Virus record (IMG/VR): IMGVR_UViG_3300037189_016115
Location: 1 to 44,334 of that record
Length of the DNA stretch: 44,334 nt
Source of the DNA: a virus
Direction: 5' to 3' (one strand)
The translations under genes were made by a program, and so were the position numbers. Below the pieces are notes generated by a model that ran no database searches, was not told the DNA's origin, and saw nothing but the letters and a program-made list of their open reading frames with translations. Below are positions 1-9,280 of the stretch, one piece after another; the first letter of the stretch is position 1, and each line of letters opens with the position of its first letter.

Positions 1-612
1 ATCAGTCATGTGCAATCTATATCTGATTGCTTTACCAAAATAACCTTTTACTGTTAAATAAAATCTCGGCCATGGCAAGTGGAAAAAAGCACGATACGGT
101 GAATTTTCTGAAGATTCGAAAAGTGTCTTTCCCCTAACATCAACAAAATTGATTGAAACTTGGGGAACAAAGTTCGCACCTTTAACGTCAATTGTTATTG
201 AATCAATACCGAATGATTGACCTGTTGGGTCTTTAAATTGGTCTTCACCAAACGTTACGTCATAACCATCTTTGTAGGTTGATTCTTGACCCTGTATTGG
301 TTTGGGTACAAACGCATCGGTCCAAGTGGCGTCAAAGTTTCCATCACCACTGGCGTTTCTTAAGAAATTTAAATTTCCTTTTGCAATTTGTGTTAATGTG
401 TTTCCAACGTTATCATCGGCAATAAGAGTTGTCCTCGGAATCAAATCAGCTTCCAAGTTAACATACATTACTAAGTTTTCCTGTTTATGTCCTCTTGGTT
501 GTACTTCTCCATTTGAATCAACAACACTATTTGGGTCAACATAAATTAAATTGTTTTGGTCAACTTTTACAAGTATGTTCTCATTATTTGGGTAATCATT
601 ATTGCTCGCCAT
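1..612 (-). CDS. Virion structural protein, probable baseplate component (3' end outside window)
   Basis: This minus-strand reading frame opens at an ATG at 612 and stays open to the window edge, so only the first 204 residues are visible. It starts MASNNDYPNNENILVKVDQ and contains the stretch SPYRAFFHLPWPRFYLTVKG followed by YFGKAIRYRLHMTD. I remember similar stretches in large structural proteins of marine T4-like phages, but I cannot name a characterised family. Its start overlaps the end of the gp53-like gene by 14 nt, and it is the last visible member of the minus-strand tail operon. That position argues for a baseplate or baseplate-wedge component. The gene is certain as a reading frame; its function is inferred from context only. 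Confidence 0.7.
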   Translation of the reverse strand, partial: MASNNDYPNNENILVKVDQNNLIYVDPNSVVDSNGEVQPRGHKQENLVMYVNLEADLIPRTTLIADDNVGNTLTQIAKGNLNFLRNASGDGNFDATWTDAFVPKPIQGQESTYKDGYDVTFGEDQFKDPTGQSFGIDSITIDVKGANFVPQVSINFVDVRGKTLFESSENSPYRAFFHLPWPRFYLTVKGYFGKAIRYRLHMTD

Positions 613-925
613 AATATAGGTTATACAATTCTACACTTCTTTTATAATCTTGTAAAGACGTTACTAATGGAAATGGAATCCTAATAACAAAATTATCGGG
701 TATTTCAAATTCAACACTTCCCGCTGTTGGGTTGGCTTGTAATATTAACCAACCAAAAACTGGTGAACCATAATAATCTTGAGATAGTTTATCTAATCTA
801 TCTTTACCTCTTTTATAGAACATATATCTATCAGATGGTTTTATTGGTATCTCAATTCCGGGTACAATTCTAAATTTACCATCTTCCACAAAAAACTGAT
901 ATCTATCAAAATATTGTCTACTCAT
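599..925 (-). CDS. 53: Baseplate wedge protein, gp53-like (LysM-type fold)
   Basis: This 108-residue protein resembles T4 gp53, the wedge subunit that carries a LysM-like fold and joins the wedges around the tail hub. The supporting segments are YKRGKDRLDKLSQDYYGSPV, then FGWLILQANP and the closing strand IPDNFVIRIPFPL. These give the LysM pattern of 'low-lying first strand, DRLDKLSQDYYG helix, W-x-L-I-xxAN, IPxGxxLxIP'. T4 gp53 is about 196 residues, so this is a short version reduced to the LysM core. It begins 3 nt after the stop of the 1613-residue gene and its end overlaps the next structural gene, so the three are one transcription unit. Confidence is moderate to good. Confidence 0.65.
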   Translation of the reverse strand: MSRQYFDRYQFFVEDGKFRIVPGIEIPIKPSDRYMFYKRGKDRLDKLSQDYYGSPVFGWLILQANPTAGSVEFEIPDNFVIRIPFPLVTSLQDYKRSVELYNLYYGEQ

Positions 926-928
926 TTG

Positions 929-3900
929 TTATTCTGCTCTATAAAAATTTAATTTATCATCAACACTATTTGATGTTGAAAATGTTTGATTTGCTTCACT
1001 AATTATGGTTGAGTTTGTTTCATCCACTGTGGATGCGATACCAAATTTTATGTCTTTACCACTTTTTCTACTTTTGAATTTTGATAATTTAAAATTCTTT
1101 TCTTTTGGTTTTTCAACAAATTTTTCTAATCTCTTTTTTAATTGGTTCTTTAATCCGTTTGAATATAACGTAGTATCTTTAAATTCAGACATTAAACTAT
1201 CTACACTATCTGATAATAATTCTTTCATTAAAAAGTCAAAATCTGCAGATTGTATAGTTGGATTTAAGAAGGTAATGTTTGTTGATAAACCCTCAAATAA
1301 TTTTGATGTGTTTGTATCAATATAACTAATACATGTCTCATACTCATTATATAATAAATCAGACGTAAAACCACTCATAGTTACGGATTTAACAACACCA
1401 TCTGAAACTGTTGAGTCCTTACCATTTTTAATTACGAAGTTTACTTTATCTAAAGATGTAATTAATTGATTTCTTGACTTTTCTAAATCTGATAAAAGAG
1501 CGGTAGAATCTGTTAATTCATTTATTTTGTTTTCTATAATTTTTTCAGTAATGAATTTTTTTAATATTTTTTCATTTGTGTCCGTAAGAAGTGAGCCTGT
1601 CATTTCTTTATTAAATGACAACATATCTACTAAGTACGTTGAAGAAGAGTTATTTACGAATGTCGCTAAAGCTGTTTTTAGACCGGCAGTATAGACGTTT
1701 AATTCTTGTGTCTTTTTGTGTAGTCCAAACAGTGTCAATGTTTTACCTGGTGTGGGTGATGTCGATGTATACACATCGTACTTGTTTATAGGTCTGTAAT
1801 CACCTTTTAATAACATGGTGGTTATGTCTTTACCATATTTGGTGTAAACTTTATTGTATGTGGTTGTAAATTTGGTAAAATAATCCTCGGTTGATTTAAA
1901 AACAGAATCAATTAATTTTGTATAATTCATTGTGTTTCCGTTTTCTAACTCACCCATGTAAACCCCATTCTTAACATTATTGGTATTCTGAGTTTGTGAA
2001 TTTTTATTTATCGAATTATTGTAGGTTTTATTCAAGTCTTCTAAAAATTCTCTCGTAAATTCTTCGGCCTTTTTACCACCAATAGTTTCGTTTGTTGCAA
2101 TAGACCTTTCATCGTACATTTCAGTGTTAGCAAAGAAATTAGATGAAAGTGCATTTTGCAGTCTTTCTACTGGTTTTGACAAACCTTGACCACCAATAAA
2201 GTTTATTGATAACGATACAGATGCAATCATAGGTTGTACACCAATTCCTTCAGGATTTAAATCCCATAATATTTGACCACCATCATCGAAAGAAATGTTA
2301 ACATCTCTTATGACAATTTTTGAGTGATAAAAGTCCCCAACTCTCAATACACAAACAGGAGGTGGTCCAAATGATGTGTTTCGAGCTCTAACGTCTGAAT
2401 CTTCAGATATTCCTTTTATTGGAATAGTGTCACCCGGTCTAATACATTGTTGTAAGAAGGTTAATCGAGCGTTCAATCCTTCAGGTGTTGTTGAGTGGAA
2501 ACCAGGGTGAAAATATTTTAATTTTTCTTTTAAAGATGAAAAAACTATTGGGTCGGTTTCTTCCAACTTTTTAAAGTAAAAACATTCTGATAATGTTTTT
2601 GCAATAATTCTTTTTAAAGGGTCAATGGCCGGTCTACGTGTTGGTGGGTTAACAACAACTTCACCGTTTTCTTCAATTTTTGTAACAGGTTGAGGTGGTG
2701 GTGGTGTAATTGGTTTTGGTTTTTCCGACTTTTTATTGTACTTCAAGGAAAACGCGGTTTGTCTACAATAAAAAGCAATTGGTGAGTACACTTTTAAATC
2801 GGGTACTTTAACAAAATCTTTATTTAAACAATCAACATCGGGATTAGGTCCTGTTAATGATTCACCATAGTTTACTGATTCAATGACTATTTTAGTGTCA
2901 TGTTCAAAACCAAAATCTTTGGTGCTGTATTCTTTAACAACTACGATAGGTTGTCCCCTTTGTATAACTTCCTTATCATTTTCGGAATTATTTTTATTTA
3001 CTAAATTTAAACTAGTTGGCCATTTAATTTGCCATTCTTTTTTTCCACCACTAGCGGTCAATCTATCAAAAATATCTTGGATAACTGAGTGACTTCTTCT
3101 TAACGCCAATCTTTCATTGTAATCAGTTGTAGCAACTGAGGAACAAGAAGATAGAATCTGAAATTTAATAGTGTCAGCGGTTTTACCCGAAATATCTGTA
3201 ATTAAATTATTTAGTGTAGTTTCATATGTGTTGAATGAAGTCTGAGCGTCGTCAAAATATTGACCAATTTTCGTAACTTGGAAGTTAATATCATCTTGAG
3301 TTACGGCTTTGTTTTCATCACCAAAAATAAATGATTTTTCTTTCTTTACTTGTGGGTCCGTTTGTGTTAAACCTGTTAAAGTATTTAAAGCAGAACCCAA
3401 TTTTGTAATATAATCTTGTTTTCTAACTTTATATGTGTTGTAAAGTTCTGTGTAGTTTTTGGTCGTATCAAGGTCTAAACTTGGCCCCGGTCTATCGTTT
3501 TCGTATTTTAATTTAATTACAACCTCATCAACAGGTTTTGAATCGGCGTCATTACCTTGAGGTGTTGTATTTGTTGGTGTTGATTCTACAGGATACTCTG
3601 TGGTAACTTTATATTGTTTTATAATCTCAGGATTTTGTCCTTTATTTAAAAACGATTGAATCAACTTAATGTCGTTTGTATCTAATTGTGCATATCTTCT
3701 AATTAATGAATAGAAATCTAATTCTTCACATCCCGCAAAAAATGCATTAATGTAGTTTTCAGATTCTTCATCTGACATTCCTTTGAAGTATTCTCTAACT
3801 AATAGGTTTAAAATACTTGGGTGGTCGACAACCACTTTAAATGAAAGTTGTCCACTTCTTGATGTATCCTGATATGTGTATATCGGTTCGGGTCTACCTA

Positions 3901-5770
3901 AGAAAGTATTGTCTTGCCATCTGGCTTGGTTGTTTTCACTAACTTTTAAATCATATGGTGGGAACCACATAACTCTACCACCATTAGGGCCTCTTTCACA
4001 GAATGGTAAATCATTGTATGTAAAACCAGGTGTGTTTGATGTTCTCCAAGCTAAGTTTTCAATTGAGAACATATATTTTTTAGCGTAAAATCCGTCACCC
4101 GTTGGTGATTCAAATATGTTTGTTGAGTTTTTAGCACCGAATGAATTTTTGAAACTATTTTTTGCATCATAGTTTCCACTTGACATCGGAGCAATATTGA
4201 TGTTCCAAGGTCTACTGTCACCACCTAATATACTATCATCAAATTTTCTGATGTTAGCAGTTCTTTTCATGGTGTCAGAATAATTCATATATGACCTATC
4301 TTTTGTCCAAACACGACAATATTCAGCACCCGTTTCTTGTTTGTATTTATCGACAAATTTAATCGCTGAACCTCTTGATAACATTGATTCACCCTCTTTG
4401 AAAATTCTACTTGTTTGGTCAATAACATTACCCACGTGAGTTCTGGTTGCTTGACCATCCTTAGGCATTGAATCCAATATTTCTTGGGTTTTACCTAAAA
4501 TTGAATCTTCTCTAAATCCATATTTTGTTGAAATTGAACTATTGTATGCATCACTTTCTCTTGATTGAAACTCTTGGTTCCATAATCCAATTTTGTTTTG
4601 TGAATTTTTACTAATCCAAGTTAACTTTCCACTTATTGGTCCACCTTGAGATATATTTCTTTGTCTTTCAAATAAAGTGGCCTGTGCGGGGTCAAACATT
4701 AGACTCAAGAAATAACTACTCTTAACCATGTTGTCGTTAAAGTCAGACATGGTATATTTTACGTCTTCACTTCTATCGTCTCCAATATATGCAACACCTT
4801 TTGGTGCTTCTAAACCTAAAACGTTTTTGATTCCACCCGCAACACTATTTACAAAGTTGAAGATTTTGGATGACTGTTGAGACCTTGCAACTGTTGTATA
4901 GTTTGGTGCATATGTTGAATAGGTTAATTGGTCAAATAAAATTTGTTTTTGACCTTCACCCATATATTCAATCATTAAATCAGAAGGTTTTCTTCCTAAT
5001 TTTGGTCTTCTTTGTATTCCGACTAAACTACCTAAAACACCTGTAACATCTTGTAATATCGCACCGGCTTCAGTTTTAGGTGATGGTCTATTAATAATTG
5101 GGTTTTTAGGGTCACTTAAATAATCACCCGGTATCTCACTAAAAGGTGATTCAATACCCGCAACTGTTTGAATAAAATCAACACCCTTTCCTAATAAACT
5201 TTTAGCGACGGTAATTTTGTAATTTTTTTCAACTAAAGGTTCTCTACCTGTTACAATATTTATTGCGGTGGCAAGATTACCACCTAAAGCATCAAGAGCT
5301 CTAACTCTACCTAATGTAGCGGATTCGAGATTTTGTTGTAATCTAGCAAATACCGGTCCTTGTTTATTCTCTCTAATATTAGTTGTTGCGAATTTCATTA
5401 ACCTCGAATCATTATCGAAGTTTTGACCTCCCATAATACTAACTAAATTAGTTGTCTGTGGTTCAAATGAATTAAAATATCCGTCATATAAAATACCACC
5501 ATTTAACAACGCTAAATTTGGTAGTGACGTATCAGTGTATTCTTCAATCGTACTGTTTGGTGGTAAATATAAATTGATAAAATTTTGACCGAAGTAAACC
5601 GCCCAGTTCGTTTTAACATCACCCGGGTCAACGTTTGCAAAATTATTTAGGTTTTGAACAGCATAATTTGCATCAGTGAACGTCTGTGGTCCATTGGGTC
5701 TATTTAGAGTTTTTGATATTAAAAAATCTCTAAAAGTTTTCGTACTGTTAAAATCTAAATATGTTGGCAT
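929..5770 (-). CDS. Giant multidomain tail hub/baseplate protein (1613 aa)
   Basis: This is the largest gene in the window, immediately downstream of the tape measure where T4-like genomes carry hub and tube-initiator genes (27, 48, 54). Three segments can be picked out. Residues about 745-905 look like an OmpA-type peptidoglycan-binding domain: KYENDRPGPS at the start and YNERLALRRSHSVIQ at the end, the usual N-xx-L-xx-RR signature. Residues about 1015-1045 are a proline-rich linker (TPPPPQPV). Residues about 1138-1215 (CVLRVGDFYHSKIVI, then WDLNPEGIGVQPMIASVSLS, then INFIGG) resemble the beta-sandwich of tail-tube and tube-cap proteins such as gp48/gp54. The remainder is unassigned. A TATTTATA motif ends 6 nt before the ATG. 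The hub role is inferred from position and these weak similarities. Confidence 0.75.
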   Translation of the reverse strand: MPTYLDFNSTKTFRDFLISKTLNRPNGPQTFTDANYAVQNLNNFANVDPGDVKTNWAVYFGQNFINLYLPPNSTIEEYTDTSLPNLALLNGGILYDGYFNSFEPQTTNLVSIMGGQNFDNDSRLMKFATTNIRENKQGPVFARLQQNLESATLGRVRALDALGGNLATAINIVTGREPLVEKNYKITVAKSLLGKGVDFIQTVAGIESPFSEIPGDYLSDPKNPIINRPSPKTEAGAILQDVTGVLGSLVGIQRRPKLGRKPSDLMIEYMGEGQKQILFDQLTYSTYAPNYTTVARSQQSSKIFNFVNSVAGGIKNVLGLEAPKGVAYIGDDRSEDVKYTMSDFNDNMVKSSYFLSLMFDPAQATLFERQRNISQGGPISGKLTWISKNSQNKIGLWNQEFQSRESDAYNSSISTKYGFREDSILGKTQEILDSMPKDGQATRTHVGNVIDQTSRIFKEGESMLSRGSAIKFVDKYKQETGAEYCRVWTKDRSYMNYSDTMKRTANIRKFDDSILGGDSRPWNINIAPMSSGNYDAKNSFKNSFGAKNSTNIFESPTGDGFYAKKYMFSIENLAWRTSNTPGFTYNDLPFCERGPNGGRVMWFPPYDLKVSENNQARWQDNTFLGRPEPIYTYQDTSRSGQLSFKVVVDHPSILNLLVREYFKGMSDEESENYINAFFAGCEELDFYSLIRRYAQLDTNDIKLIQSFLNKGQNPEIIKQYKVTTEYPVESTPTNTTPQGNDADSKPVDEVVIKLKYENDRPGPSLDLDTTKNYTELYNTYKVRKQDYITKLGSALNTLTGLTQTDPQVKKEKSFIFGDENKAVTQDDINFQVTKIGQYFDDAQTSFNTYETTLNNLITDISGKTADTIKFQILSSCSSVATTDYNERLALRRSHSVIQDIFDRLTASGGKKEWQIKWPTSLNLVNKNNSENDKEVIQRGQPIVVVKEYSTKDFGFEHDTKIVIESVNYGESLTGPNPDVDCLNKDFVKVPDLKVYSPIAFYCRQTAFSLKYNKKSEKPKPITPPPPQPVTKIEENGEVVVNPPTRRPAIDPLKRIIAKTLSECFYFKKLEETDPIVFSSLKEKLKYFHPGFHSTTPEGLNARLTFLQQCIRPGDTIPIKGISEDSDVRARNTSFGPPPVCVLRVGDFYHSKIVIRDVNISFDDGGQILWDLNPEGIGVQPMIASVSLSINFIGGQGLSKPVERLQNALSSNFFANTEMYDERSIATNETIGGKKAEEFTREFLEDLNKTYNNSINKNSQTQNTNNVKNGVYMGELENGNTMNYTKLIDSVFKSTEDYFTKFTTTYNKVYTKYGKDITTMLLKGDYRPINKYDVYTSTSPTPGKTLTLFGLHKKTQELNVYTAGLKTALATFVNNSSSTYLVDMLSFNKEMTGSLLTDTNEKILKKFITEKIIENKINELTDSTALLSDLEKSRNQLITSLDKVNFVIKNGKDSTVSDGVVKSVTMSGFTSDLLYNEYETCISYIDTNTSKLFEGLSTNITFLNPTIQSADFDFLMKELLSDSVDSLMSEFKDTTLYSNGLKNQLKKRLEKFVEKPKEKNFKLSKFKSRKSGKDIKFGIASTVDETNSTIISEANQTFSTSNSVDDKLNFYRAE

Positions 5771-5776
5771 TTATAT

Positions 5777-5784
5777 TATAAATA
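5777..5784 (-). promoter_or_regulatory. Candidate late promoter motif TATTTATA
   Basis: On the coding (minus) strand the sequence reads CTATTTATAATATAAATG, placing the octamer 6 nt before the ATG of the 1613-residue structural gene. The same octamer recurs before other structural genes in this window. The late-promoter role is inferred. Confidence 0.5.
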
Positions 5785-5798
5785 GAAACTTTTTATTT

Positions 5799-7739
5799 TT
5801 AATAGAATTTTGTTGGTAATGTAGTTGAGGTGTAATCAAGTTCACTCGGTAAAACAGTATTTGCAATATCATTAGCAATTGATGGGTTATTAACTATTGC
5901 ACGTGTTGTTGCGTCAACGACCGCATCGTTTGATTTAATATTTAGGTTAATGTTTTTTGTGGTAACTTGTTGTTCACCTGACCCAATACTTTTTACACCC
6001 TTTAATGCATCTTGACTAACCATTCCACTTTTTTGTAGTTCTTCAAATGATTTAACCATAGGTCCTTGTGCATTTTTACCAACCTCTTTCCAAAACGCAC
6101 CAAGTTCTTCTTTTCCTTGTAGTTCGGCTGTTGTTGTCTTTTTTAAATTACCTCCAAGTTTTTCTTCTAAATATTTATCAACTTGAGATAATGGCTCTCT
6201 TAGTCCACCAGCAACTCTAACCTTTGCTAAAGTCAATAATGCACTAACATCTTTTTGTATATTTTGTGTGGTTGTATACTGGTCTCTTGCAATATCCTCA
6301 ACACTCATTTTTTCAAACGCCTGTTGATTTTCTATTAATCCTTTAGCTATAGCGGGACTCAATTCATCAAGTGCAACTTTTGTATCCTCTAAACCTAACT
6401 CTTTTGCCAAAGATTTTGGTACGTCAATTACCATTTGTCCACCTTCCATTTTAGAAATGTTGGTAAGGAACTCTTTTTCTTTTTCGTCGATTTGTAAACC
6501 TGATGATAGAAGAGCGGTAGCTGCTGAAGACCTTTCTGATGCCTTTATTGCGGTATTGGCTAATTCTTCATAGTTCATACCAAGTTCACTGGCCAACGCT
6601 TTGGCTTTTCTTAAATTAGCACCCGATATTTCAAATTTCCCTAACTCACTATTATATGTTGTTAATGAACCCGCAACACCAATTAACGCGTCTTGTAATC
6701 CGCCGGCATCATTTGTTGCCATATACATCAATTTAAGTGGGTCATTAAAATCTCCAATTGCACCACCTATCGCTTGTAATTCAGCGGACAATGCAATCGC
6801 TTTATCGGGGTCCATGGCGTCATCAGCAAGTTTTAATACTGTTGACATATTCAAGTTAAACTCAATAGATTTTTGAACCATTCTTGTTAAACCTTCCACA
6901 CCATTTTTAAATCCATATGAATTTAATTTACCCATATTTTGGTCTAACTCAGATACAACTTTTCTAGCGTTTAAACCTAAAGCTAATGAACTTTTACCCG
7001 CTTTATCAATTTCTTTAATTGCATCCTTCGCTCCAATACCGACTTTTTCAAATCCATCAATAGCACCTGCTAACTTATCCAAATCACCATAAAAAGCTCT
7101 CGCTGTTTTTTGGGATTCCTGTAAAACATCGGCACCAAATGTGGTCATTTTACCTGTATTTTGTACTAATGAAACGGCGTAATTACTAACATCCTCAAAA
7201 CCAAACGCCATAGCGGTTGCCGCTGGTAAGGTTTCGATGATGTTATTTCGAGCTTCCCTTGATAATTCACCCGTTAAACCAAGTTGTGAATTAATTTTAT
7301 TTCGTAAATTAACTTCTTGTGTTAATATCTGTTGGACACCTGTCATTACTTCTGATATACCAGCACCGGCTAAATTCATAACCACATCACCAACATTTTT
7401 TGATTGATTCATTACGTCAAATAAGCCCTTAGAAATTGAACTTAATTGAAATATTGTATCTTGACCACTTTCCAATGATGACATCTGATATCCAGCACCT
7501 GACCTACTAATATCTTGGGCGCCGAGTAATCCTGTAACTGTTGATTGTGTAGTGGATGAGACTTTAGCGGTAGTACCGGTATTAGTGTTAGTATTTAGTG
7601 TGGAAACATATTCGTTCCAAGCTTGTAATTGAGCTTGTGATTCACTCGGGTCTAAAGTACCACATAATCTGGAATACGTATTTACATCCCCGTTTGATTG
7701 TTTTGCTAATCTTAAGAAATCATCTTTTTTTCTTGCCAT
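5799..7739 (-). CDS. Tail tape measure protein (gp29 role)
   Basis: This 646-residue, mostly helical protein is rich in Ala, Leu, Lys, Asp and Glu and has amphipathic heptad-like stretches throughout. It contains phrases typical of tape measures, such as AFGFEDVSNYAVSLVQNTGK and LAGAIDGFEKVGIGAKDAI. Position supports the call: it lies between the gp26/gp51-like assembly genes and the giant hub gene, where T4-like phages place gene 29. At about 0.15 nm per residue it predicts a tail near 97 nm, close to T4 (gp29 is 590 residues, tail about 98 nm). It would be extended inside the tail tube and set tube length. A late-promoter motif lies 20 nt upstream of the start. No lytic or peptidase domain is visible. 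Confidence 0.75.
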   Translation of the reverse strand: MARKKDDFLRLAKQSNGDVNTYSRLCGTLDPSESQAQLQAWNEYVSTLNTNTNTGTTAKVSSTTQSTVTGLLGAQDISRSGAGYQMSSLESGQDTIFQLSSISKGLFDVMNQSKNVGDVVMNLAGAGISEVMTGVQQILTQEVNLRNKINSQLGLTGELSREARNNIIETLPAATAMAFGFEDVSNYAVSLVQNTGKMTTFGADVLQESQKTARAFYGDLDKLAGAIDGFEKVGIGAKDAIKEIDKAGKSSLALGLNARKVVSELDQNMGKLNSYGFKNGVEGLTRMVQKSIEFNLNMSTVLKLADDAMDPDKAIALSAELQAIGGAIGDFNDPLKLMYMATNDAGGLQDALIGVAGSLTTYNSELGKFEISGANLRKAKALASELGMNYEELANTAIKASERSSAATALLSSGLQIDEKEKEFLTNISKMEGGQMVIDVPKSLAKELGLEDTKVALDELSPAIAKGLIENQQAFEKMSVEDIARDQYTTTQNIQKDVSALLTLAKVRVAGGLREPLSQVDKYLEEKLGGNLKKTTTAELQGKEELGAFWKEVGKNAQGPMVKSFEELQKSGMVSQDALKGVKSIGSGEQQVTTKNINLNIKSNDAVVDATTRAIVNNPSIANDIANTVLPSELDYTSTTLPTKFY

Positions 7740-7759
7740 TTTTGAGGTACTTTATATTC

Positions 7760-7767
7760 TATAAATA
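7760..7767 (-). promoter_or_regulatory. Candidate late promoter motif TATTTATA
   Basis: The coding strand reads AGTATTTATAGAATATAAAG, with the octamer 20 nt before the ATG of the tape measure gene. It shares the longer form TATTTATAGAATA with the motifs before 21909 and 25211. It begins right at the stop of the preceding small gene. Confidence 0.5.
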
Positions 7768-7911
7768 CTATTTAGGACTATTTTCCAATTCAAGAATATA
7801 TTCCACATAATATCTACGTATAAAAATTGGCATCGTCAAAATATCACCATAACTAAAACCTTTTTTGATTAAAAATAAAATTTCATCTAATTGACCTTTC
7901 TTATAATCCAT
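7768..7911 (-). CDS. Small tail-assembly protein overlapping gp26-like gene (gp51 position)
   Basis: This 47-residue frame starts MDYKKGQLDEILFLIKKGFS and continues YGDILTMPIFIRRYYVEYIL. The pattern of a short helix, 'GFSYxDIL' and a final aromatic helix is typical of the second, short member of tail-assembly chaperone pairs. The ATG at 7911 overlaps the end of the gp26-like gene by 11 nt and lies in the +1 frame relative to it. A longer frame starting at 7959 is possible, preceded by AGGAGAAG, but this phage rarely uses Shine-Dalgarno starts and that frame would overlap more. It sits directly before the tape measure, like the lambda G/GT genes and like T4 gene 51 near 26 and 29. It may also be made as an extension of the gp26-like protein by frameshifting. 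Confidence 0.6.
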   Translation of the reverse strand: MDYKKGQLDEILFLIKKGFSYGDILTMPIFIRRYYVEYILELENSPK

Positions 7912-8650
7912 AGAAAGGACGAAAAAACTCCACCCCGAAGCCGATTTCAACATCGACATCTTCTCCTGACGGGGTTTTTACTTTTTTTACTAAATCTAAT
8001 CCTGGTTTATTTTCTTTAACAAATTTTTTGAAATCTTGTGAATCTTTGATTGGGAGTCTTTCTACAAAGTTGTGAATGTTCATCATATCTCTATTACCCT
8101 CAACAGATTTAATCATCATTTCTAATTGTTTAGTGACAATAGGTGCAACACCTTGTCCATTCCAACTTCGTTTTAAATCCTCTAAATCTTTTTCTTGTTT
8201 TGGTGTTAAAAACTTGAAAGTAATATGAACTTTAGATTTTTCCATAAAATATGGGTATTCACCATTTGTATCCGATTCTAAATTAAAATCTTTAAATTTT
8301 AATTCACTCATATCAACACTTGCTGTGTATTCCTTTTCTGTTTTTGGGTCTTGTAGATATAATTTATATTCAGGACCAAAAGCGGTATTTCTTAGGAAAA
8401 TTAATATCGCTTGTCTATCTTCCTCTACAATATCTTCAACTTGAATGTCCCTATCTAAAACTTTTCTTTTTAATAGTTCCTCAATCACTCCATTGGTGGC
8501 AATTAAATTCTGAGCTGATAAAATATTCTCATCCGCTGCTGTTAGATATGCAACCTTTAATGATTTCTTTTTATTTTGATAGTGTATACCTCTTGAAGGT
8601 AATTCAACAACATCATACGCAATTGTTGGGTCTACTCTAAATTCATCCAT
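7901..8650 (-). CDS. 26: Baseplate/tail assembly protein, T4 gp26-like
   Basis: This 249-residue protein matches the T4 baseplate gp26-like family (Pfam T4_baseplate). The recognisable features are VVELPSRGIHYQNKKKSLKV near the N-terminus, the conserved phrase VAYLTAADENILSAQNLIAT, then EELLKRKVLDRDIQVEDIV and DRQAILIFLRNTAFG. In T4, gp26 is needed to assemble the baseplate hub; homologues in other T4-like phages lie before the tape measure, as here. The 3' end overlaps the 47-residue gene. A run of six T on the coding strand (7922-7927) covers codons Phe242 and Phe243, six codons before the stop. A transcription terminator separates this gene from the upstream gp19 gene, so it may have its own promoter, which I could not identify. 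Confidence 0.7.
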   Translation of the reverse strand: MDEFRVDPTIAYDVVELPSRGIHYQNKKKSLKVAYLTAADENILSAQNLIATNGVIEELLKRKVLDRDIQVEDIVEEDRQAILIFLRNTAFGPEYKLYLQDPKTEKEYTASVDMSELKFKDFNLESDTNGEYPYFMEKSKVHITFKFLTPKQEKDLEDLKRSWNGQGVAPIVTKQLEMMIKSVEGNRDMMNIHNFVERLPIKDSQDFKKFVKENKPGLDLVKKVKTPSGEDVDVEIGFGVEFFRPFYGL

Positions 8651-8700
8651 ATTTTTTTATTTTATAACTATTATAATTTACAAAAACTTATAAAAAAAGT

Positions 8701-8725
8701 AAAGGTCTCCTTTTGAGAGACCTTT
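8701..8725 (-). terminator. Rho-independent terminator after tail tube gene
   Basis: AAAGGTCTC at 8701-8709 pairs with GAGACCTTT at 8717-8725 across a 7-nt loop. On the minus strand the stem is followed by ACTTTTTTTATAAG, giving the U-tract. It lies 25 nt after the stop of the gp19 gene and would end the strongly expressed tube transcript. Confidence 0.8.
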
Positions 8726-8750
8726 TATTGACAGATTTTTTATTATTTGA

Positions 8751-9239
8751 TTAGTAAACTAATATACATCTATCCATTCTCAATGAACAAGTGATAGATG
8801 CAATATCATCTCTTGAATAGTCTAGTTCATTAAAGTTTAAGTCGGTGATAAAAGTACCTTGAAGTATCCATTTTTCAACCACAACCCCCGTTGGGTCTAA
8901 CATTTCTAATTCAATGTCTTTTTTATAACCAGCGGCATAACCCATACGACCTGTAACTGATTCTGCGTGTAAACGGAACCACTCCATTAATGCCTGAGCG
9001 GCTGAAGGTCCAATTGGGTCTTTGAAGGTTACTCTTATTTCGTTCCATTCAAATCTACCAGCAACATATGTTGATGTGTTGATAAACGGAATCGCAACTG
9101 AATTAATTTTTGCACTTGGTCTAGCACTTGAGGTTACATACCATTCGTTGATACCCAATGATGAGGGGAATCTTAATATGAATCGGTTAACTCTCTTCGG
9201 TTCGTAAGGAACCGGCATTTTCATTAATAAATCTGCCAT
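8751..9239 (-). CDS. 19: Tail tube protein gp19
   Basis: This 162-residue protein has the length of T4 gp19 (163 residues) and matches the phage tail-tube family. Recognisable stretches are the N-terminal PYEPKRVNRFILRFPSSLGI, the middle SARPSAKINSVAIPFINT followed by STYVAGRFEWNEIRVTFKDP, and the C-terminal FITDLNFNELDYSRDDIASI. Hexameric rings of gp19 stack to form the inner tube through which DNA passes, inside the gp18 sheath. The gene lies directly downstream of the sheath gene, as in T4, but is separated from it by a 330-bp spacer containing a terminator, a promoter motif and a parS-like palindrome, so the tube gene is probably transcribed on its own. A terminator follows it. Confidence 0.9.
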   Translation of the reverse strand: MADLLMKMPVPYEPKRVNRFILRFPSSLGINEWYVTSSARPSAKINSVAIPFINTSTYVAGRFEWNEIRVTFKDPIGPSAAQALMEWFRLHAESVTGRMGYAAGYKKDIELEMLDPTGVVVEKWILQGTFITDLNFNELDYSRDDIASITCSLRMDRCILVY

Positions 9240-9280
9240 GTCAATATTTGTTTTTTATTTTTTTTATTGTTAATCTTTCT

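Noticed and set aside
1005-1325. Plus-strand frame of 106 codons inside the 1613-residue gene
   Set aside because: Antisense of a long minus-strand gene, Phe/Ser/Asn-rich low-quality sequence with no family resemblance; many similar frames across the window were left out for the same reason.
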